The notes under the pieces are model-generated. The model worked only from the letters and a program-made list of their open reading frames with translations. It made no database searches and was not told the DNA's origin. 64,000 nt of DNA, from positions 1 to 64,000 of the forward strand of contig NZ_JAFLNF010000005.1 of assembly GCF_017313085.1 (NCBI RefSeq). The letters run 5' to 3'. The stretch is from Roseibium limicola (GTDB lineage: Bacteria > Pseudomonadota > Alphaproteobacteria > Rhizobiales > Stappiaceae). Shown in pieces: positions 31,251 to 40,783 of the stretch. The translations under genes and the position numbers were made by a program. Every line of letters begins with the position of its first letter. Within the stretch, counting starts at the first letter, position 1.

Positions 31251-31835
31251 ATGCTCTTTGGGCTTTTTCGCCGCAAATCGCGAGAAGCGGAGCACAAGGT
31301 CTATTGCGAGATCGTGGCTCAAGCGCGGCAACCCGTCTTTTATCAGGACTATGGGGTGCCGGATACGTTGGACGGTCGGTTCGATATGATCGTGCTGCAT
31401 TCAGTGCTGCTTTTCCGCCGTTTGCGCGGCGAGGGCGAGAAGGTCGCCTACTTTGCGCAGAACGTCTTTGACCTGTTCTTCAAGGATATGGACGCGAGCT
31501 TGCGGGAGCTTGGCGTGTCCGATGTGCGGGTCCCCAAAAAGATCAAGGCGATGGGCGAGGCTTTTTATGGCCGTGCCGATTCTTATATGACAGCCATCGA
31601 GGCATCTGACGTGGAAGCGCTCGGTGCGGCGATCGCCCGCAACGTTTTTCCGGATCTGGATAACGCGCCGGATGGGGCCCTGGCCCTGGCCCGATATATG
31701 ATTGCTTCGGCTGGCTCCATGGATGCATTGGAAACCCAGGCTATTCTCGCTGCGAATTTGGGTTTCGCCGATGCCGAGGCTTTCGCACCGCAGGAGCTGC
31801 CGGACGTGCAAGGAGACAACACCAATGGCCAATGA
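31251..31835 (+). CDS. Ubiquinol-cytochrome c chaperone (Cbp3-like)
   Basis: A 194-aa protein of the ubiquinol_cyt_C_chap family, homologues of mitochondrial Cbp3 involved in bc1 complex assembly. Family features include VYCEIVAQARQPVFYQDYGV, RFDMIVLHSVLLFRRLR and QNVFDLFFKDMDASLRELGV. GGAGATCACC places the start at ATG 31251 rather than 31221. It overlaps the next gene by 11 bp. Confidence 0.9.
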   Translation: MLFGLFRRKSREAEHKVYCEIVAQARQPVFYQDYGVPDTLDGRFDMIVLHSVLLFRRLRGEGEKVAYFAQNVFDLFFKDMDASLRELGVSDVRVPKKIKAMGEAFYGRADSYMTAIEASDVEALGAAIARNVFPDLDNAPDGALALARYMIASAGSMDALETQAILAANLGFADAEAFAPQELPDVQGDNTNGQ

Positions 31836-32397
31836 GAAATTTCCGTACAGTCATAAGGTTGATGGCGAACGGGTTGGAGATCAGAATATCAAGATCTGTC
31901 TTGAGCCTGATGCCGCTTCGCTCAAGCAGATCGCCGATGCCTATGATCTGGAGGCGATCGAAAAGCTGAAGGCTGATCTGGTGCTCAAGCCATGGGGCAA
32001 GCGCGGGGTGCGTGTGACCGGGACGTTCAAGACAGATATCAGGCAGGTTTGTGTTGTCACGCTGGAGCCCTTTGTGTCGACCATGAAGGACGAAGTTGAC
32101 CGGACTTTCCTGCCCGCCTCCAGCAAGCCGCGCCGCCCGCGCGATCTGAATGACGCAGGGGAGATCGAGATTGATCTCGATTCTATCGATCCGCCCGATG
32201 TGATGATGGACGGAGTGCTGGATCTGGGCGCCTTGATCTGTGAACAGCTGGCGCTGAACATCGACCCGTTTCCCCGCAAGCCAGGTGTGGCTTTTACACC
32301 GCCACAGAGCGCGGGCGAAGCCGAGGACATGGCTGACGAAGCAGCGCCAAGTGCCTTCGCGGCTTTGGCGAAATTGAAGGAATCGCCGAAAGAGTGA
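31825..32397 (+). CDS. DUF177 (YceD) family protein
   Basis: A 190-aa protein of the DUF177/YceD family, linked in plants and bacteria to 23S rRNA accumulation and usually encoded next to rpmF-plsX-fabH. It shows the ...VTGTFKTDIRQVCVVTLEPF block (about 60-80) and the acidic LDSIDPPDVMMDGVLDLGAL. Here rpmF is not between it and plsX. The ATG at 31825 overlaps the chaperone stop, suggesting coupled translation. Confidence 0.88.
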   Translation: MANEKFPYSHKVDGERVGDQNIKICLEPDAASLKQIADAYDLEAIEKLKADLVLKPWGKRGVRVTGTFKTDIRQVCVVTLEPFVSTMKDEVDRTFLPASSKPRRPRDLNDAGEIEIDLDSIDPPDVMMDGVLDLGALICEQLALNIDPFPRKPGVAFTPPQSAGEAEDMADEAAPSAFAALAKLKESPKE

Positions 32398-32581
32398 GGA
32401 TGGCGCGCGAGATCGCGTCGGGGGGGGGCTTGGACGGGGAACATGCAGGAAAATTGTTGTTTCACATCTGAAAAACGTTATGGTCCCGACCTGTCTGATC
32501 GGACGGCTGGCGCCGGGTTCCTCGGCTGTACAGCCCCGCTCAACCGGCCTTTGGGCCTTTGAAAACCGCAAAAGATTGTAG

Positions 32582-33646
32582 ATGGCGACTAGCATTCCTA
32601 TTTCCCTTGACGCGATGGGCGGCGACGTCGGTCCGGAGGTTGTTATCCCCGGCGCCGAGATTGCGCTCGTCCGGCATCCGGACATTCGTTTCCTTATTTA
32701 CGGTGAGGAAGCCCGCGTCCGGCCTTTGTTGGAAGCCTATCCGCGCGTTCGCGACGCCAGCGAATTTCATCACTGCGATGTCTCGGTCGCCATGGATGCC
32801 AAGCCGAGCCAGGCCCTGCGTCAGGGTCGGCGACGCTCCAGCATGTGGCAGGCAATCGAAGCGGTAAAAGGCGGCAATGCCGCCGTCGCGGTTTCTGCCG
32901 GCAACACCGGTGCGTTGATGGCGATGTCGAAATTCTGCCTCCGGACGATGGCCAACATCGACCGGCCGGCGATCGCGGCCATCTGGCCGACGTCGCGAGG
33001 TGAATCCATCGTCCTCGATGTCGGAGCGACGATCGGCGCAGACGCCCAGCAGCTCATTGATTTTGCCATACTTGGTGGCGCGATGGCGCGCGCGCTGTTT
33101 GGTATCGAAAAGCCGTCTGTTGGCCTGTTGAACATTGGTGTGGAAGAAGTGAAGGGCCTTGAGGATGTGCGAACCGCAGGTCGTCTTCTGCGTGACATGT
33201 CGCTTCCCAACCTCACCTATAAAGGCTTCGTTGAAGGCGATGACATTGGTCAAGGCGCGGTGGATGTGGTGGTGACCGAAGGGTTTGCCGGTAACATCGC
33301 GTTGAAGACTGCAGAAGGCACTGCCAAACAAATCGGCGGGTACCTGCGTGAGGCCATGGGCCGCACCTTGATGTCGAAGATCGGCTATATGTTTGCCAAG
33401 GGCGCGTTTGGCGTCCTGCGTGAAAAGCTTGATCCGAACAAGGTGAATGGCGGCGTGTTCCTCGGCCTGAACGGGATTGTCATCAAGAGCCACGGCGGTG
33501 CTGACGCAGAAGGTTATGCGGCGGCAATCGACCTGGCCTACGACATGGTGAAAAATCAACTGACCGACAAGATCTCCCAGGATCTTGTGCATTATCATCG
33601 CGGTGGCTTCGGTGAGGCGGCTGCAAATTCTAAAGGTGACAAGTGA
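32582..33646 (+). CDS. plsX: Phosphate acyltransferase PlsX
   Basis: Makes acyl-phosphate from acyl-ACP for phospholipid synthesis. The 354-aa protein has the N-terminal [27 protein letters not shown], and [16 protein letters not shown] blocks of the family. It overlaps the fabH start by 4 bp (GTGA), so translation is probably coupled. A 184-bp upstream gap may hold a promoter. Confidence 0.96.
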   Translation: MATSIPISLDAMGGDVGPEVVIPGAEIALVRHPDIRFLIYGEEARVRPLLEAYPRVRDASEFHHCDVSVAMDAKPSQALRQGRRRSSMWQAIEAVKGGNAAVAVSAGNTGALMAMSKFCLRTMANIDRPAIAAIWPTSRGESIVLDVGATIGADAQQLIDFAILGGAMARALFGIEKPSVGLLNIGVEEVKGLEDVRTAGRLLRDMSLPNLTYKGFVEGDDIGQGAVDVVVTEGFAGNIALKTAEGTAKQIGGYLREAMGRTLMSKIGYMFAKGAFGVLREKLDPNKVNGGVFLGLNGIVIKSHGGADAEGYAAAIDLAYDMVKNQLTDKISQDLVHYHRGGFGEAAANSKGDK

Positions 33647-34620
33647 GCGTCACACGTTCAAGAATTCTCGGCTGCGGCAGTTATCTCCCGGCCAAGTGTC
33701 TGACCAACAGCGACCTGGAAAAACTGGTCGATACGTCAGATGAGTGGATTGTCCAACGGACGGGCATTACTCAGCGACATGTGGCAGCCGATGGCGAGTT
33801 TACGTCGGACCTGGCGCTGGAGGCAGCGAAAGCAGCGCTTGCAAATGCAGGTGTGGACGCGCAGGAGATTGATCTGATCATTCTCGCCACCGCGACCCCT
33901 GACAACACGTTTCCTGCAAGCGCCGTGAGCGTTCAGGCCAAGCTGGGTATCCACCATGGCTTTGCATTCGATGTTCAGGCCGTGTGCTCTGGTTTTGTCT
34001 ACGCTTTGACCACAGCCGACGCCTATCTGAAGGCCGGTTTGGCGAAGAAGGCGCTGGTGATTGGCGCCGAGACCTTCTCTCGCATCCTAGACTGGACCGA
34101 TCGGACCACCTGCGTTCTGTTCGGCGATGGAGCCGGCGCCGTTGTACTTGAAGCCTATGAAGGTGAAGGAACAACAGCTGATCAGGGTATTCTGACCAGC
34201 CACCTGCGCTCCGATGGGCGCCACAAGGAAAAGCTCTATGTGGACGGCGGCCCCTCGACGACGCAGACCTCCGGATTTTTGCGCATGGAAGGTCGCGAAG
34301 TCTTCAAGCATGCGGTTGGCATGATCACCGATGTGATCGAGGACGCCTACGCGGCGACCGGTTATAGCTCCGAGGATCTGTCGTGGTTTATTCCCCATCA
34401 GGCAAACCGTCGCATCATTGACGCCAGCGCCAAGAAGCTGGGAATTGATCCGACCAAGGTGGTGACCACCGTCGATAAGCACGGCAATACGTCGGCTGCC
34501 TCCATTCCGTTGGCTTTGTGCCAGGCGGTGACGGATGGCCGTGTGCAGCGCGGTGACCTGATCCTGCTCGAAGCCATGGGTGGCGGATTTACCTGGGGCT
34601 CGGTAATCCTCCGGTGGTAA
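33643..34620 (+). CDS. fabH: 3-oxoacyl-ACP synthase III
   Basis: Starts fatty-acid synthesis by condensing acetyl-CoA with malonyl-ACP. The 325-aa protein shows the catalytic triad: Cys in [12 protein letters not shown] (about residue 113), His in IPHQANRRI and Asn in HGNTSAAS. The start is the GTG overlapping the plsX stop. It is followed by ihfA, the standard alphaproteobacterial arrangement. Confidence 0.96.
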   Translation: MSVTRSRILGCGSYLPAKCLTNSDLEKLVDTSDEWIVQRTGITQRHVAADGEFTSDLALEAAKAALANAGVDAQEIDLIILATATPDNTFPASAVSVQAKLGIHHGFAFDVQAVCSGFVYALTTADAYLKAGLAKKALVIGAETFSRILDWTDRTTCVLFGDGAGAVVLEAYEGEGTTADQGILTSHLRSDGRHKEKLYVDGGPSTTQTSGFLRMEGREVFKHAVGMITDVIEDAYAATGYSSEDLSWFIPHQANRRIIDASAKKLGIDPTKVVTTVDKHGNTSAASIPLALCQAVTDGRVQRGDLILLEAMGGGFTWGSVILRW

Positions 34621-34764
34621 GCTCCCTTATTCGCACGCATCCCGATAAAATTGCGCGCTGTTAAGACTTCCTGTTGACCGGTTGCCCTTCAGGCAATACC
34701 GTTCAGGGACTGGAAAGTTCTACAGCAAAATCAGCCAGATCGTTGGCACTGCCGGGAGAAGCCT

Positions 34765-35073
34765 ATGGGCAATAGAACTGTTACGCGCGCAGATCTTTGT
34801 GAGGCGGTTTACAAAAAGGTTGGCCTGTCGCGCACGGAATCATCGGAGCTGGTTGAGCGGGTTCTTTCGGAAATTTCCGAATGTTTGCTGACGGGGGAGT
34901 CGGTGAAGCTGTCCAGCTTCGGCTCATTTGTGGTTCGTGCCAAGGGCGAACGCATTGGTCGCAATCCCAAGACTGGTGAAGAAGTCCCTATTTCCCCACG
35001 TCGTGTCATGGTGTTCAAGCCCAGCAATGTGCTGAAGCAGCGCATCAATGACGCCCTGACCGGGCAAGGTTGA
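34765..35073 (+). CDS. ihfA: Integration host factor alpha subunit
   Basis: DNA-bending protein, partner of IhfB. The 102-aa protein carries the HU/IHF signature with the DNA-intercalating arm [34 protein letters not shown] precedes the ATG. Host IHF also aids Mu-like transposition and, in some systems, CRISPR spacer integration; any such role here is inference. Confidence 0.95.
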   Translation: MGNRTVTRADLCEAVYKKVGLSRTESSELVERVLSEISECLLTGESVKLSSFGSFVVRAKGERIGRNPKTGEEVPISPRRVMVFKPSNVLKQRINDALTGQG

Positions 35074-35224
35074 GGAACGTCTGGTTTTTATAGATTTTGA
35101 CCTGGATGCGGAACCACCTTTGCGACCAGGTTGGTGACTGTTTTCAAGCCGTGCCGGGCTTTGCCCGCTGAAGATGACCCTGCTGCATGGGGTCATGGTC
35201 TGACGCTGCCCAGGAGAACCTTCC

Positions 35225-35866
35225 ATGAGCTCTCAAGAAAAGGCTGCTGATGCGTTTCGCACGATTAGCGAAGTGGCCGAAGAACTCGACCTGCCGCAAC
35301 ATGTCTTGCGTTTCTGGGAGACCAGGTTCTCGCAGATCAAGCCGCTGAAGCGCGGCGGTGGCCGTCGCTACTATCGTCCTGACGATGTCGAGTTGCTTTG
35401 TGGCATCCGCCACCTGTTGTACGGCGAAGGCTACACGATCAAAGGCGTGCAGCGGATCCTGAAAGAGCAGGGCCCGCGTTTCGTCATGCAGATTTGGCGG
35501 GAAGATGCAGTCGCCGTTCCTGTTGGCCACCAGATGTCCGCAAACGTTGTTTTTACGCCAGATCAACCGGAGGCCTCCGAGGAGGCCCTGCAGCCAAAGG
35601 CTGCCCCTCAGTCTGATGCCATGCAGGCTGCGCCCGAGGTGGCTGAACCTGACGTCTTGCCGGGTGGGCTGATTGCCGAAGATGCACCCGGTTCGATCAA
35701 GGAGACACCCACGCGCAGCAGTTTTATTGGTCGGCTACGCGGCGAAAAGGTGGCTGGACCGCAGCAGGTCGCGGCCAGGTCCTTGAGCCAGGAAGAAGTC
35801 AAATCGCTTCAGTCGACAATGTTCGATCTGCTGGAATGCAAGCGTCTCCTCGATCAGGTGCGCTAA
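35225..35866 (+). CDS. MerR-family regulator
   Basis: A 213-aa protein with an N-terminal MerR DNA-binding domain (about 10-80, [22 protein letters not shown] and [12 protein letters not shown]) and an acidic, Pro/Ala-rich linker before a short conserved C-terminus ([25 protein letters not shown]). This merR gene directly after ihfA is a fixed feature of alphaproteobacteria; its ligand and targets are unknown. Confidence 0.9.
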   Translation: MSSQEKAADAFRTISEVAEELDLPQHVLRFWETRFSQIKPLKRGGGRRYYRPDDVELLCGIRHLLYGEGYTIKGVQRILKEQGPRFVMQIWREDAVAVPVGHQMSANVVFTPDQPEASEEALQPKAAPQSDAMQAAPEVAEPDVLPGGLIAEDAPGSIKETPTRSSFIGRLRGEKVAGPQQVAARSLSQEEVKSLQSTMFDLLECKRLLDQVR

Positions 35867-35893
35867 CCAGCCGCTCGGATCCCGACTAAAGGA

Positions 35894-37243
35894 TCAAGAC
35901 TGGCCAGATTTGAAGCGGCCAGCCAATTTTTGCAAAAAATTCGGGGCTTTGACAGGCAGAGAAGCTGTCTGGTGCATCTGGCCGATACGGCGCAATTCCT
36001 CAATCGACATGCGTTCAGACGGACGTGCCCGGCCAAAGGGTCGCAGCGGTTCTACTTCTTCCCCTTTTGGCGTTTCGTCTACATCAGTCATTATCGCCGG
36101 CTGCTCGGCAGGGGTTTCTGGCCGCGTGGCGTGCGCGCTCGGCGCTGTCTCTGAGGCGGCTTGTGGAGCCGTCTGCATCAAGGTTGTCGAGGCTTTGGCT
36201 CCCTCAGGTGACCGCAGCTGAGAAAGACGGTCGAGGATGGCGGCATCAATTGGATCATTCGGATCGAGACTGTCCTCGTCAATGCCATCGATACTTTGTG
36301 CCACCATCACGCCGGTGCCGTCATATTGCTTTACAATAGTCGGGGGGGACACTGAATTGATGCCCAGTTCGGCGCTCTTTTCCAGTTCCAGCCAGATCTT
36401 GTCCGGACCTTCCCCGGACCCGTTTTGATAATGGATGCGGATCTTCTCGTTTGCGTCCTTGCCGAAAACATCGCCGTCCGGCAGCAGCTGATTGCGCAGC
36501 AGGCAGAACGAGACGAACTGCAGCAACCGCGCGACCATGAAGGCCTCCGGTGCAATACTCGGTCGGAAAGAAACCATGCGCCCAAGCAACCACTGGGAGC
36601 CAGAGGCGGTGACGCCGACTGAATGTCCATCCAGGGTTTTGTCTGCATGTACCTCAAAGAGGTGCGGCCGGATAAAAAGGGCCAGCTTGTCTTTCGGCTC
36701 CGCTAGCTGGCTGAAGGTTGTCGGCGACAGGATGTAGGAGTTCGGACACCAGAAAACCGCATTGGCGGGGCGCAGCTTCAAGAGTTCCATCACCAGCTCG
36801 GCCAGCAAGCTCAAAGTGAAGCGTGCTTCCTCCGCCTGCGAGATGACGCCAAACTCGTCGCCCAGATCAGCTTGCATTGCATCGGGCAACATCGATTGAC
36901 CGATAAGCCCCTTGCCGACGGAGACGCTGGTCAGGGCATTCGCCTCGGCCACCATACGGGTGGCATCAGGCAACAGCGCGTTTGGCGCCTGGGCGGGAAT
37001 TGCTGCGTTGAAGCGGGTTTTGTCGATCAACGGATCACTCTGAGTGATCAGAACCCGGTAGTCGCCACACAGAAAATACCCGTCCACTTCCGTTGAGGGA
37101 TCCAGAAGAGTGCAGGCTTGCGGCGGGATGTCGAATTTCTCGCACACCCTCGCGACCATTTCCGCCAGTGCCTGGGTCGGAATAGGGGCGATGTCGCAAT
37201 GCAAGACATCGCAATCGAAGGTTTCTGCGGGATGCGTTTTCAT
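35894..37243 (-). CDS. Uncharacterised protein, possibly DUF4261-like
   Basis: A 449-aa protein. The first ~300 residues look like a folded domain with VFWCPNSYILSPTTFSQLA, GVTASGSQWLLGRMVSFRP and LLPDGDVFGKDANEKIRIHY, a pattern loosely like DUF4261 proteins. The rest is acidic, Pro/Ala-rich, probably disordered, ending in a basic tail (NFLQKLAGRFKSGQS). No signal peptide or membrane segment is seen. The ATG at 37243 is preferred to a TTG at 37252; no strong ribosome-binding site is visible. Family assignment is uncertain. Confidence 0.55.
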   Translation of the reverse strand: MKTHPAETFDCDVLHCDIAPIPTQALAEMVARVCEKFDIPPQACTLLDPSTEVDGYFLCGDYRVLITQSDPLIDKTRFNAAIPAQAPNALLPDATRMVAEANALTSVSVGKGLIGQSMLPDAMQADLGDEFGVISQAEEARFTLSLLAELVMELLKLRPANAVFWCPNSYILSPTTFSQLAEPKDKLALFIRPHLFEVHADKTLDGHSVGVTASGSQWLLGRMVSFRPSIAPEAFMVARLLQFVSFCLLRNQLLPDGDVFGKDANEKIRIHYQNGSGEGPDKIWLELEKSAELGINSVSPPTIVKQYDGTGVMVAQSIDGIDEDSLDPNDPIDAAILDRLSQLRSPEGAKASTTLMQTAPQAASETAPSAHATRPETPAEQPAIMTDVDETPKGEEVEPLRPFGRARPSERMSIEELRRIGQMHQTASLPVKAPNFLQKLAGRFKSGQS

Positions 37244-37358
37244 GTGGCTCAAGACCGAAACGGGGAACAGTTACGGTGATGATGACCTTGAGGTGTAAAG
37301 TGCCTGTTAAGATTGTTGAAATGCAGACTCAATCGTCTCGCGATGTGCATGGGTGGTG

Positions 37359-38591
37359 TCAGGCAGGCGTCCACCGGATGCCCAGGGCCTTGGGCCCACG
37401 AACAGAAAGCCCGCGCTTGTACTCCGGTGCTGTGATCAGCTCGACCTTGGAAAAGCGCCGCAGCAGGGTGGAGAAGATGATATCCATGTTGAGCCGCGCC
37501 AGGTGATTGCCGAGGCAGAAATGAGCGCCGCGACCGAAGGCCGTATGCCAGTTGGACATGCGACCCACATCGAAGCGGTCCGGCTCTGAAAATTGCGCAG
37601 GATCACGGTTGGCAGCGCCGTAAAGCACACCGAATTTTGTACCTTGCGGGAAGGTCTGCCCGGCGATCTCGACCGGAGTGGTGGAATACCGATGAAAGAA
37701 GGGCAGGGGGCTCTCGAACCGGAACATTTCCTGCACCGCCGTCTTCATCAGGCCCGGGTCTGCGCGCAGGCGCTGCATTTCATCGGGAAAGCGCAACAGA
37801 GCGTGCAGGCCACTGCCGAGCACATCGATGGTTGAGCCATGCCCGGCCATCAGGATCAGCATCGCAGTGGAGAAGAACTCGTCCTCATTCATGTGTCCGG
37901 CCTGCTCGGCCTCGATCATCAGCGACAGCAGATCATCTTCAGGTTTGGCAAGACGCTTGGCCTTCAGGCCTTTCAGGTATTCGTAGAATTCGGTGGTGTT
38001 GCGCTCGGCCAGCTCCTTGCGGTCATCGGATCGGTCGATGTCGAAGAACTGCACGATGTTTTCAGACCAGACACGTAGCTGCGGGCAGTCCTCATCCGGC
38101 ACGCCGAGGATCCGACCGATGATGTGGCCCGGCACATGGGCTGCTAGATCATCGATGAAGTCGATCTCGCGTGTCTCTGCGAGGCTGTCGAACAACCTGT
38201 CGACGTAGGTCTGTATCTCGTCTCTCAGCCGCCCCACCATCACGGGGGTGAAGAGCTTGAACACCTGCTTGCGCAGCCTGTCATGCACTGCGCCGTCGCT
38301 ATCGAGCAACGAAAATTGCACAAACCTGGAATGATGCGGCATGTCATGCCAGTTGCCGGCGCGTTTTTCTGCCGCGATGTCTTCTGCCGTCGCCACGTGC
38401 TCCAGCGAGCGCACCATGGAGCTGTCCATGGTGATGGCCTGCACATCCCCAAACCGCGCTGCCAGCCAGATGTCGAAATCCTCGAAATACGTCAGGCCCG
38501 GTTGGGCACGCAGCGTGGCGTAGGACGCATAAGGGTCCTGCGCGAAGTCTTTGGAAAGCGGATTGAATTGCATCTGGCTGGCTGAGGTCAC
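37359..38591 (-). CDS. Cytochrome P450
   Basis: A 410-aa class I bacterial P450. It shows the I-helix AGHGSTIDVLG, the K-helix ExxR (EMFRFE), and the heme-binding loop FGRGAHFCLGNHLAR with the axial Cys. No redox partner (ferredoxin or reductase) gene lies beside it. The substrate is unknown. It faces away from the N-oxygenase-like gene at 38869 across a 277-bp region. Confidence 0.93.
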   Translation of the reverse strand: MTSASQMQFNPLSKDFAQDPYASYATLRAQPGLTYFEDFDIWLAARFGDVQAITMDSSMVRSLEHVATAEDIAAEKRAGNWHDMPHHSRFVQFSLLDSDGAVHDRLRKQVFKLFTPVMVGRLRDEIQTYVDRLFDSLAETREIDFIDDLAAHVPGHIIGRILGVPDEDCPQLRVWSENIVQFFDIDRSDDRKELAERNTTEFYEYLKGLKAKRLAKPEDDLLSLMIEAEQAGHMNEDEFFSTAMLILMAGHGSTIDVLGSGLHALLRFPDEMQRLRADPGLMKTAVQEMFRFESPLPFFHRYSTTPVEIAGQTFPQGTKFGVLYGAANRDPAQFSEPDRFDVGRMSNWHTAFGRGAHFCLGNHLARLNMDIIFSTLLRRFSKVELITAPEYKRGLSVRGPKALGIRWTPA

Positions 38592-38868
38592 TGCTGGCGG
38601 GTGGCGTGGAATTCAGCTTCAAGCTTAGGCGATTTAAAGCGGTAGACCAAGAATTTGCAGGTCAGCAGTCATGGCTATCCAGCACAAATCAAGTGGCGGA
38701 CGTTGCATCCAGAAGCTGATGCGCGCGGGCTGACACCTGTCGAAAGTGAGGGCGGCTGTGGAACGAAAAGCGTGGGGTGGAATTTGATTAAGGCGGGTGG
38801 TGAGAAATTGACCTGCTGGATCAACAAGGAGAGCCGATGGCGGAATAGCGCCTTGGCGGGGTTTGCAA

Positions 38869-39537
38869 ATGACCGTTGATGACTTGAAGTTACATTTCGA
38901 ACAGTTTGTGAAATCAGAAGAATTTCCTTGCGTAGGTGCAAAGTCCGCGCTCGCTCGCGGAACGATGGAGTTTCTGGTCGTCGAGGCAATCGATACGGCC
39001 GTCACAGACCTCGATATCTATAAAGCCGTCCATTCCTTCGCGCAGAGGCTCGATCTGGACTCGCCTGTGTTGCAGACCTTGGTCGTTCTGTTCCGCCAAC
39101 GCGATGCGCTATCCGAAGCGGCCTATGAGGAAGCGATGTGGGACCGCATTCAATGTCTGCACAATATTGATGTGGCGGCTGGTGAAAATTGGAACAAGGG
39201 CGTCGACCCTGATCCGGAAGCCAAACATTTTTCTCTCAGTCTTGCTGGCGAGGCATTCTTTGTTGTCGGCCTTCACCCGAATTCCTCGCGCCCGGCGCGA
39301 CGGTTTGATCACCCGGTTATGGTCTTCAATTCGCACAGGCAATTCGAGGGGCTTCGAGCGGATGGCCGGTTCGATAAGATGAAAGAGATCATCCGCGCTC
39401 GCGATACGGCCTTGGCCGGAGATATCAACCCCATGCTCGATGACTACGGGAATTCATCAGAAGCCCGTCAGTACAGCGGACGCGCGGTCGACAGTTCCTG
39501 GAAATGTCCATTTCAATACAAGGAAATCTCCCTATGA
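38869..39537 (+). CDS. YqcI/YcgG-family heme-dependent N-oxygenase-like protein (GntA/DcsA type)
   Basis: A 222-aa protein matching the YqcI/YcgG family: EEFPCVGAKSAL near the N-terminus, FSLSLAGEAFFVVGLHPNSS with the conserved His, PVMVFNSHRQFE, and the C-terminal SEARQYSGRAV...CPF. Characterised members are heme enzymes that N-hydroxylate arginine or related guanidines (DcsA in D-cycloserine, GntA in guanitoxin synthesis). Whether this one uses a guanidine is inference. It overlaps the downstream DUF1989 gene by 4 bp. ATG 38869 has no good Shine-Dalgarno site; a strong AAGGAG lies 38 nt upstream before a three-codon ORF. Confidence 0.8.
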   Translation: MTVDDLKLHFEQFVKSEEFPCVGAKSALARGTMEFLVVEAIDTAVTDLDIYKAVHSFAQRLDLDSPVLQTLVVLFRQRDALSEAAYEEAMWDRIQCLHNIDVAAGENWNKGVDPDPEAKHFSLSLAGEAFFVVGLHPNSSRPARRFDHPVMVFNSHRQFEGLRADGRFDKMKEIIRARDTALAGDINPMLDDYGNSSEARQYSGRAVDSSWKCPFQYKEISL

Positions 39538-40172
39538 AATGTCGAATTTCACCACGGAGTGGGCAGGCCTTCGAGTTGAGGGCCGGACAGTTTCTGACGG
39601 TCATAGACCCTGAAGGCGAACAGGTTTCTGATCTCTTGGCTTACCGCCTGTATGATACGCAAGAGTATATTTCCTCCGGCCGAACCATCGACTACGCGTC
39701 GCGCATGTTTCTCACAACAGGTGATCTGCTTTATTCCAATCGTTCGAATCCGATGCTGGAGATTGTCGGAGATGACGTGGGGCGGCATGATTTCACCCTC
39801 ACACCGTGTTCCTGCGACACCTTTCGGATCATTTACGGTGATCAGACGCCGCATCATGGGTGCCAAGGCAATCTCGAGCAGGCGCTGGCACCTTATGGGA
39901 TAACGTCAGATCAAATTCCCATAGCTTTCAATGTTTTTATGCATGTGGAGGTGAACAGTGAAACTGGGGAAATCAAGGTTCTTCCACCCAAGAGTAAGCC
40001 GGGTGACCGTATTGCGTTTCAGGCAAAGTGCGATCTTGTCATCGCCATGACCGCCTGTTCGGCAGGTCAGTCCAACAACTTCCGATATAAGCCGATTGAC
40101 TTCGAAGTCAGCGATGTCTGCCCGGATTGGGTGCAGAAAAAGCCGGCAGAGGAATTGGTGGAAGTCGCTTGA
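39534..40172 (+). CDS. DUF1989 (urea carboxylase-associated type) protein
   Basis: A 212-aa DUF1989 protein. The family is urea-amidolyase-associated, and some members are metal-dependent decarboxylases or carboxyguanidine deiminase subunits acting in guanidine and urea nitrogen release. Conserved pieces include VIDPEGEQVSDLLAYRL, SSGRTIDYASRMFL, DFTLTPCSCDTF, the CQGNL block and MTACSAGQSNN with Cys residues. AGGAAATCTCCCT precedes the ATG. It overlaps the N-oxygenase-like gene, so the two products probably act together, perhaps in guanidino-compound metabolism (inference). Confidence 0.85.
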   Translation: MKCRISPRSGQAFELRAGQFLTVIDPEGEQVSDLLAYRLYDTQEYISSGRTIDYASRMFLTTGDLLYSNRSNPMLEIVGDDVGRHDFTLTPCSCDTFRIIYGDQTPHHGCQGNLEQALAPYGITSDQIPIAFNVFMHVEVNSETGEIKVLPPKSKPGDRIAFQAKCDLVIAMTACSAGQSNNFRYKPIDFEVSDVCPDWVQKKPAEELVEVA

Positions 40173-40768
40173 ATACCCGCCACAAAAGCCTTGGGCGTCA
40201 CGAAAAAAAATCAGTCCGTGCTTGGCTTTGGATATCGAAAGGTGGGTGTTCAGGTATCTTGAAGCAATACTGACTGGAGCCCGGCCGACCATGCATCAAA
40301 AAACAATGGGTTGGTGTAACGCGCAAGAACGGATGGCACTGAGGGGAATTGCGGGAATAGCCAGGATTTGACGCCAATTGGCGATTTACTGCCGTTTAAG
40401 GGGCGATCAAGCCGCAACTTGAGAAATACGGCGCGCAAGTTCGGATGGCATGCACCGGCTGGAAAGCCGGCCTGGTCGCTGAAGGCATCCAAAAATACTT
40501 CGTGAATTCAGCCATCGCGATATTTCAAGCTGGGAACCGGGGTCCGGGTGAGCTTGCGTGTTCTCATACCAAAAAACGTCCAGACTTTCAGCATTCTGGC
40601 GCAGCCATCAATCTGGCGGCACCTGACCAGGGGGGAACTGGTTCGCCGCGCGGTTCCATATTGCACATTATGCGAATCCGGGATGTAGGATCAAAGCAGA
40701 CTTCGGATTTTCCATGCACAGTTGGTGGTGGTGAGGACGGAGTGGTGGTTCTCTATTCCTCTATTCCT
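40173..40768. other. Gene-poor region between the DUF1989 gene and the accessory island
   Basis: 596 bp with only short, unconvincing ORFs. It contains a perfect 12-bp palindrome CGCCAATTGGCG (40372-40383) and a stem-loop CCGGCT-GGAA-AGCCGG (40455-40470) without a T-run. The right end runs into the octanucleotide repeat at the 3' end of the HEPN-motif gene. It may be a scar of past insertions, but no IS end was identified. Confidence 0.4.
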
Positions 40769-40783
40769 CTATTCCTCTAGTCC
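40752..40783. repeat. Octanucleotide tandem repeat TCTATTCC
   Basis: Three exact copies of TCTATTCC (40752-40759, 40760-40767, 40768-40775) and a fourth with one change (TCTAGTCC, 40776-40783). The stop codon of the minus-strand gene 40769-41257 lies in the third copy. As 8 is not a multiple of 3, loss or gain of a unit alters the protein's extreme C-terminus. Confidence 0.85.

Noticed and set aside
35867-35893. tRNA gene after the ihfA-merR pair
   Set aside because: tRNA genes sometimes follow this pair in rhizobia, but only 27 bp separate the merR stop from the next convergent gene and no cloverleaf fits.
40250-40492. 80-aa minus-strand ORF in the 40.2-40.8 kb gap
   Set aside because: No ribosome-binding site, no recognisable pattern; not supportable as a gene.
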